DNA of 25,983 bases. It comes from Hydrogenimonas sp. Lineage in GTDB: Bacteria > Campylobacterota > Campylobacteria > Campylobacterales > Hydrogenimonadaceae. The stretch lies in contig NZ_JAOZOZ010000006.1 of assembly GCF_029933015.1 (NCBI RefSeq), forward strand, positions 1 to 25,983, written 5' to 3'. The notes under the pieces were generated by a model. The model saw only the letters and a list, made by a program, of their open reading frames with translations. It made no database searches and was not told the DNA's origin. A program made the position numbers and the translations under genes. Positions 22,800 through 25,983 of the stretch are shown here, in pieces. Each line of letters starts with the position of its first letter. Position 1 is the stretch's first letter.

Positions 22800-22818
22800 G
22801 GGAGGAGGCTTCTCCTCC
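22800..22818 (+). terminator. Hairpin after fdxA, probable terminator
   Basis: GGAGGAG (22801-22807), loop GCTT, CTCCTCC (22812-22818): a perfect seven-pair stem starting 13 bases after the fdxA stop. The downstream sequence is pyrimidine-rich but has no clean T-run, so termination may be partial, or the stem may protect the 3' end. Confidence 0.55.
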
Positions 22819-22869
22819 GCTCCTCTCCAACTACTTCTAACTTTTAATTAATCTTAAACATCGTTTCAG

Positions 22870-22875
22870 TATAAT
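22870..22875 (+). promoter_or_regulatory. -10 element of the ndk-fabH operon
   Basis: Perfect TATAAT at 22870-22875 with an AT-rich upstream region (CTTTTAATTAATCTTAAAC). Transcription would start near 22882, about 26 bases before the ndk ATG; the ribosome site is TTGGAGA. Confidence 0.6.
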
Positions 22876-22907
22876 TCCACCCATTTTATTAAATTGGAGA
22901 TCTTCCC

Positions 22908-23321
22908 ATGGAACGAACGCTTTCTATCATCAAACCGGATGCCGTCAAAAAGAATGTCATCGGCAAAATCATCGATCGTTTCGAGAGCAACGGCCTTCGT
23001 ATCGCGGCCATGAAAAAGCTCCAGCTCAGTGAGCAGGATGCCGGAGAGTTCTACGCGGTACACAAAGAGCGCCCTTTCTTCGGTGAACTGGTCGAGTTCA
23101 TGACAAGCGGTCCTGTCGTCGTCATGGTTCTCGAAGGCGAAAACGCCGTTGCCAAAAACCGTGAGCTGATGGGCGCGACCAACCCGAAAGAGGCTGCACC
23201 CGGAACGATCCGTGCCGATTTCGCGGAAAGCATCGATGCCAATGCGGTCCATGGCAGCGACAGCCTGGAAAATGCGAAAATCGAAATCGCATTCTTCTTT
23301 GCCCAAAGAGAGATCCACTAA
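22908..23321 (+). CDS. ndk: Nucleoside diphosphate kinase
   Basis: Transfers the gamma phosphate between nucleoside triphosphates and diphosphates through a phospho-histidine. The 137-residue product has the start ERTLSIIKPDAVKKNVIGKI, the active-site His115 in NAVHGSDSLENA, and GPVVVMVLEGENAV, all typical. Length fits the family. It is the first gene of a run ending with fabH; the next gene starts ten bases after the stop. Confidence 0.95.
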   Translation: MERTLSIIKPDAVKKNVIGKIIDRFESNGLRIAAMKKLQLSEQDAGEFYAVHKERPFFGELVEFMTSGPVVVMVLEGENAVAKNRELMGATNPKEAAPGTIRADFAESIDANAVHGSDSLENAKIEIAFFFAQREIH

Positions 23322-23331
23322 GCCCTGATAT

Positions 23332-23703
23332 ATGCAAATCCTGCTGCGCAAAATCCATGAAAGCAAGAACGACTTTTCGATCGAAAAGAATGGTCTTGTA
23401 TGTCGTGGTAAGTTCTGGCGCAGCGGAAAGCACAGTGTCATAGTGGAAGGTACGATCGAAGGGGATGTCTCCCTTCATTGCGATCGTTGTGGTGAAGCTT
23501 TCACGAAACATATCGCCGAACCTTTCCGTATCGAGGTCGTCGACAGACCGCTTAAGGTAGATGAATCGCTCGATGTGATAGAATGTCTGGACGGAATTGT
23601 CGATTTCGACATGATATGCGAAAGTGAGATAGCTTCCATACAGAGTGAATATCATTTATGCCCCGAATGCGAAGGGAAAAATGATTTTGAAATGGAATTT
23701 TGA
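23332..23703 (+). CDS. DUF177 (YceD-like) protein
   Basis: A 123-residue protein of the DUF177/YceD family, which in many bacteria precedes rpmF and has been linked in plants and E. coli to 23S rRNA accumulation. Two Cys pairs, CDRC (50-53) and CPEC (110-113), could hold a zinc ion or stabilise the fold. The middle has the acidic strand region VVDRPLKVDESLDVIECL. Sequence conservation in this family is low; the Cys pairs, length and position directly before rpmF support the call. The stop lies 21 bases before rpmF. Confidence 0.8.
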   Translation: MQILLRKIHESKNDFSIEKNGLVCRGKFWRSGKHSVIVEGTIEGDVSLHCDRCGEAFTKHIAEPFRIEVVDRPLKVDESLDVIECLDGIVDFDMICESEIASIQSEYHLCPECEGKNDFEMEF

Positions 23704-23724
23704 AACAGTCCGAAGGAGAATATT

Positions 23725-23877
23725 ATGGCAGTACCAAAGAGACGTAACAGCAAAACCCGCGCGGCAAAACGCAGAACTCACTACAAAGTGACACTTGCCC
23801 GTCCCGTAAAAGATGCGGACGGAACATGGCGGATGCCTCACCGAATGAACAAATTCACAGGTGAATACAAAGCGTAA
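23725..23877 (+). CDS. rpmF: 50S ribosomal protein L32
   Basis: A 50-residue ribosomal protein, too short for a usual ORF threshold. The N-terminus MAVPKRRNSKTRAAKRRTHY is the L32 signature, followed by KVTLARPVKDADGTWRMPHR and MNKFTGEYKA. No Cys is present, so this is the zinc-free form; the usual CxxCG pairs are replaced, as in Helicobacter L32 as I recall it. AAGGAGA (23713-23719) lies five bases before the ATG. plsX begins at the very next base after the stop, the well-known rpmF-plsX-fabH arrangement. Confidence 0.95.
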   Translation: MAVPKRRNSKTRAAKRRTHYKVTLARPVKDADGTWRMPHRMNKFTGEYKA

Positions 23878-24870
23878 ATGGTCCGAATCGCCATTGACGC
23901 AATGGGTGGTGACTTCGGTCACTACCCGATTGTGGAAGGGGCAATCTTCGCCCTTAAACAAAAAACTTTTCTTCCCATATTCGTAGGCGATGAAAACAAG
24001 ATCGCTCCTCTCATTCCGAAAAAATTCAAAAACAGAGTCGAAATCGTTCACTGTTCCGATGTGATCGCCATGGACGAGCACGCGACGGACGCTCTCAAGC
24101 GCCGGGATTCCTCTATCTACAAAGCGGTGGATCTTGTACGGCAGGGCAAAGCGGATGCCGTGGTCTCCGCCGGACACAGCGGTGCGACGATGAGTCTGGC
24201 GACACTGCGGATCGGGCGCATCAAAGGGATATCCCGTCCCGCTATCGCGACTTTCATGCCGACCCAGATAAAAGGGAAACAGACGATAGTCCTCGATGTG
24301 GGTGCGAATGTCGATTGCGACGCGAACAATCTTTTTCAGTTCGCCGTGATGGGAGACGCCTATGCGAGTGAAGTGCTGGGATCTTCCCATGTGAAAGTAG
24401 GCTTGCTCTCCAACGGCGAAGAGGCGACCAAAGGGAACGAGGTGACCAAAGAGGCCTATCCGCTCATAAGCCAGCTCGACAGTTTCGTCGGCAATGTCGA
24501 AGGTGGAGACATTTTCAGCGGAGATGTGGATGTGGTCGTATGTGACGGGTTTGTCGGCAACGTTCTTCTCAAAACGAGTGAAGGTGTCGCGGAGACGATC
24601 AGCTATTATCTGAAATCGGAAATCAAACGATCTCCCATTTCCATCGCCGGTGCTCTTCTGATGAAACGGGTTTTCCGCAGGCTCAAAAAACAGATCGACT
24701 ATGCCGAATATGGCGGCGCACCGCTTCTGGGTGTCAAGGCGTGTACGATTATAAGCCACGGGAAAAGCAATCCGAAAGCGATCAAGAACGCTATGTTCCA
24801 GGCGATCCGTTTTGTCGAATCGGATGTCAACGAAGCCATTCGTACACGTCTTGAAGCACTGAACAACTAG
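23878..24870 (+). CDS. plsX: Phosphate acyltransferase PlsX
   Basis: Makes acyl-phosphate from acyl-ACP, feeding PlsY in phospholipid synthesis; a peripheral membrane enzyme. The 330-residue product has IAIDAMGGDFGHYPIVEGA, the ADAVVSAGHSGATMSLA block, VLDVGANVDCDANNLFQFA, LLSNGEEATKGNEV, VCDGFVGNVLLKTSEG and YGGAPLLGVKACTIISHGKS, all family hallmarks. The ATG abuts the rpmF stop with no gap; its ribosome site (GGTGAA) lies inside rpmF. fabH follows after 24 bases. Confidence 0.95.
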   Translation: MVRIAIDAMGGDFGHYPIVEGAIFALKQKTFLPIFVGDENKIAPLIPKKFKNRVEIVHCSDVIAMDEHATDALKRRDSSIYKAVDLVRQGKADAVVSAGHSGATMSLATLRIGRIKGISRPAIATFMPTQIKGKQTIVLDVGANVDCDANNLFQFAVMGDAYASEVLGSSHVKVGLLSNGEEATKGNEVTKEAYPLISQLDSFVGNVEGGDIFSGDVDVVVCDGFVGNVLLKTSEGVAETISYYLKSEIKRSPISIAGALLMKRVFRRLKKQIDYAEYGGAPLLGVKACTIISHGKSNPKAIKNAMFQAIRFVESDVNEAIRTRLEALNN

Positions 24871-24877
24871 TTCACAA

Positions 24878-24890
24878 GTTAAAGGTTAAC
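24878..24890 (+). other. Palindrome over the fabH ribosome site
   Basis: GTTAA-AGG-TTAAC is a perfect inverted repeat whose centre contains the AAAGG ribosome site of fabH. As RNA it is too tight to fold well (three-base loop, five A/U-rich pairs). As DNA it could be a small operator. No known regulator is recognised. Confidence 0.25.
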
Positions 24891-24894
24891 AACG

Positions 24895-25896
24895 ATGTAT
24901 GCTGCTTTGAAATCGATCGGGGCGTATGTTCCAAAAAAAGTTCTGACGAACAAAGACTTTGAAACCATAGTCGACACATCCGATGAGTGGATTACCAAAA
25001 GGACTGGTATCAAAGAGCGCCATATCGCAGCCGAGAACGAAACGACGAGCGATATGGGTGTCGAAGCGGCGAAACTGGCGATCCACAGAGCCGGTCTGAA
25101 GATAGACGATATCGATATGATCGTCTGCGCGACGATCTCCCCGGATTATCTCTGTATGCCTTCCACAGCGTGCATGATCGCTTCCAAACTTGGGCGTATC
25201 AATGTCACCGCATTCGATATATCTGCAGCGTGCACCGGTTTTATCTACGCACTGGCGGTGGCCAAAGCTTTCATCGAATCGGGAATGAAAAAGAACGTAT
25301 TGATAGTCGGAAGCGAAAAGCTCAGCGCCATCGTAGACTATACGGACCGTACGACCTGCGTTCTTTTCGGAGATGGTGCCGGAGCAGCCGTCGTCAGTGC
25401 CACCCGCAACAAAGCCGAAGCGATCAAAGATATCCATATTTCGGCAGACGGAAATTTCAGCGATCTTCTGATGACACCCGGTTGTGGCACCAACGAACCC
25501 TGTTCCGAACAGGTTCTCGCGGAAAAGCGCTGTACGATGAAGATGAAAGGCAACGAAACTTTCAAAATCGCCGTACGCACTTTGACCAGCGATGTGGTCA
25601 ACATTCTCACCGACAACGAAATGGAAGCCGGTGACATCAAACACTTCATCCCCCATCAGGCAAACTACCGTATTATAAAGGCGGTCGGTGACGCGTTGAA
25701 GATGACCGACGAACAGGTCGTATTGACCGTCCACAAATATGGAAATACATCTTCGGCATCCATTCCGATGGCGATGAACGATATCTGGGAGAGCGGCCGA
25801 CTGCAAAGAGGCGATACGATGCTTCTGGACGCTTTCGGCGGTGGCCTCACCTGGGGAAGCGCTCTTCTTCCTTTCGCCGGAAAATCCTCCAAATAA
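24895..25896 (+). CDS. fabH: 3-oxoacyl-ACP synthase III
   Basis: Starts fatty-acid synthesis by condensing acetyl-CoA with malonyl-ACP. The 333-residue product has the full catalytic triad: Cys113 in DISAACTGF, His254 in FIPHQAN, and Asn284 in YGNTSSASIP. Other landmarks are DEWITKRTGIKERHIA near the N-terminus, VLFGDGAGAAV and AFGGGLTWGS. Length is normal. It ends the ndk-to-fabH run; a terminator follows. Confidence 0.95.
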   Translation: MYAALKSIGAYVPKKVLTNKDFETIVDTSDEWITKRTGIKERHIAAENETTSDMGVEAAKLAIHRAGLKIDDIDMIVCATISPDYLCMPSTACMIASKLGRINVTAFDISAACTGFIYALAVAKAFIESGMKKNVLIVGSEKLSAIVDYTDRTTCVLFGDGAGAAVVSATRNKAEAIKDIHISADGNFSDLLMTPGCGTNEPCSEQVLAEKRCTMKMKGNETFKIAVRTLTSDVVNILTDNEMEAGDIKHFIPHQANYRIIKAVGDALKMTDEQVVLTVHKYGNTSSASIPMAMNDIWESGRLQRGDTMLLDAFGGGLTWGSALLPFAGKSSK

Positions 25897-25899
25897 AAC

Positions 25900-25927
25900 A
25901 GGCGCTGTTGCGCCTCTTCTCTTTTTT
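25900..25927 (+). terminator. Rho-independent terminator after fabH
   Basis: AGGCGC (25900-25905), loop TGTT, GCGCCT (25910-25915): six pairs, followed by CTTCTC and TTTTTT (25922-25927). Confidence 0.8.
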
Positions 25928-25958
25928 CAAAAAAATCGCACTTTTTTCCGAAAACCCC

Positions 25959-25983
25959 TTGACAAGGTGTGCGCTAGCTGCTA
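25959..25983 (+). promoter_or_regulatory. Strong sigma-70 promoter cut by the window end
   Basis: A perfect -35 TTGACA (25959-25964) is followed by exactly 17 bases and then TA (25982-25983), the first two bases expected of a TATAAT -10. Full -35 hexamers are rare in this window, where most promoters show only a -10. A highly expressed unit such as a tRNA, rRNA or other stable RNA may lie just beyond; this is inference. Confidence 0.6.

Noticed and set aside
1..25983. CRISPR array, insertion sequence, integrase, attachment site or tRNA
   Set aside because: No regularly spaced repeats, no transposase or integrase motifs and no cloverleaf or CCA-ended gene were seen; the region is syntenic core genome.

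Overview
The window looks like chromosomal core sequence from a fairly GC-rich member of Campylobacterota (formerly Epsilonproteobacteria). Three gene strings match, as I recall it, the gene order of Campylobacter jejuni and relatives: UPF0323 lipoprotein followed by a glutathionylspermidine-synthase-like protein; rplY-pth-lptF/G-lysA-HAD-pheA-hisC-fliF-fliG-fliH-dxs; and ahpC/fdxA/ndk/DUF177/rpmF/plsX/fabH. The high GC content and a PilT-type ATPase would suit a free-living or vent lineage such as Hydrogenimonas or Nitratifractor rather than Campylobacter or Helicobacter, but that placement is a guess. I see no tRNA or rRNA gene, CRISPR array, insertion sequence or prophage. Coding density is very high and most neighbours overlap or nearly touch.

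Layout. 1-122 (-) is the 5' end of a secreted, possibly outer-membrane, protein. Its promoter carries a perfect FNR-type palindrome placed for class II activation. 396-2192 (+) is a lipoprotein and ATP-grasp ligase pair. 2173-2859 (-) is bioD, converging on that pair, with a puzzling start site. 2956-6281 (+) is an N-degron proteolysis operon (clpS, a previously unlisted 40-codon ORF, clpA, aat). It runs on into tal (transaldolase) and a PilT-like ATPase up to 8491. 8560-10739 is rplY-pth-lptF/G. 10823-20445 is an eight-gene, nearly gapless chain: lysine, phenylalanine/tyrosine and histidine biosynthesis genes, the flagellar base genes fliF-fliG-fliH, and dxs. It ends at a strong bidirectional terminator shared with the convergent peroxiredoxin gene (20520-21116, -). 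metK (21272-22429), fdxA and ndk follow, each with its own -10 element. DUF177-rpmF-plsX-fabH then link ribosome assembly to the start of fatty-acid and phospholipid synthesis. The window ends inside a consensus promoter (TTGACA, 17-bp spacer, then TA).

How the genes work together. ClpS, ClpA and Aat are recogniser, unfoldase and tagging enzyme of one degradation pathway. PlsX and FabH act at the two ends of acyl-ACP use. L25 and Pth both serve translation. FliF, FliG and FliH build the flagellar MS-ring, rotor and export gate. Most of the window is conserved housekeeping. The best candidates for something undescribed are: the Gly-Gly-ending lipoprotein paired with an ATP-grasp ligase (396-2192); the small ORF locked between clpS and clpA by two 4-base overlaps (3252-3374); and the apparent AUC start of bioD (2820).
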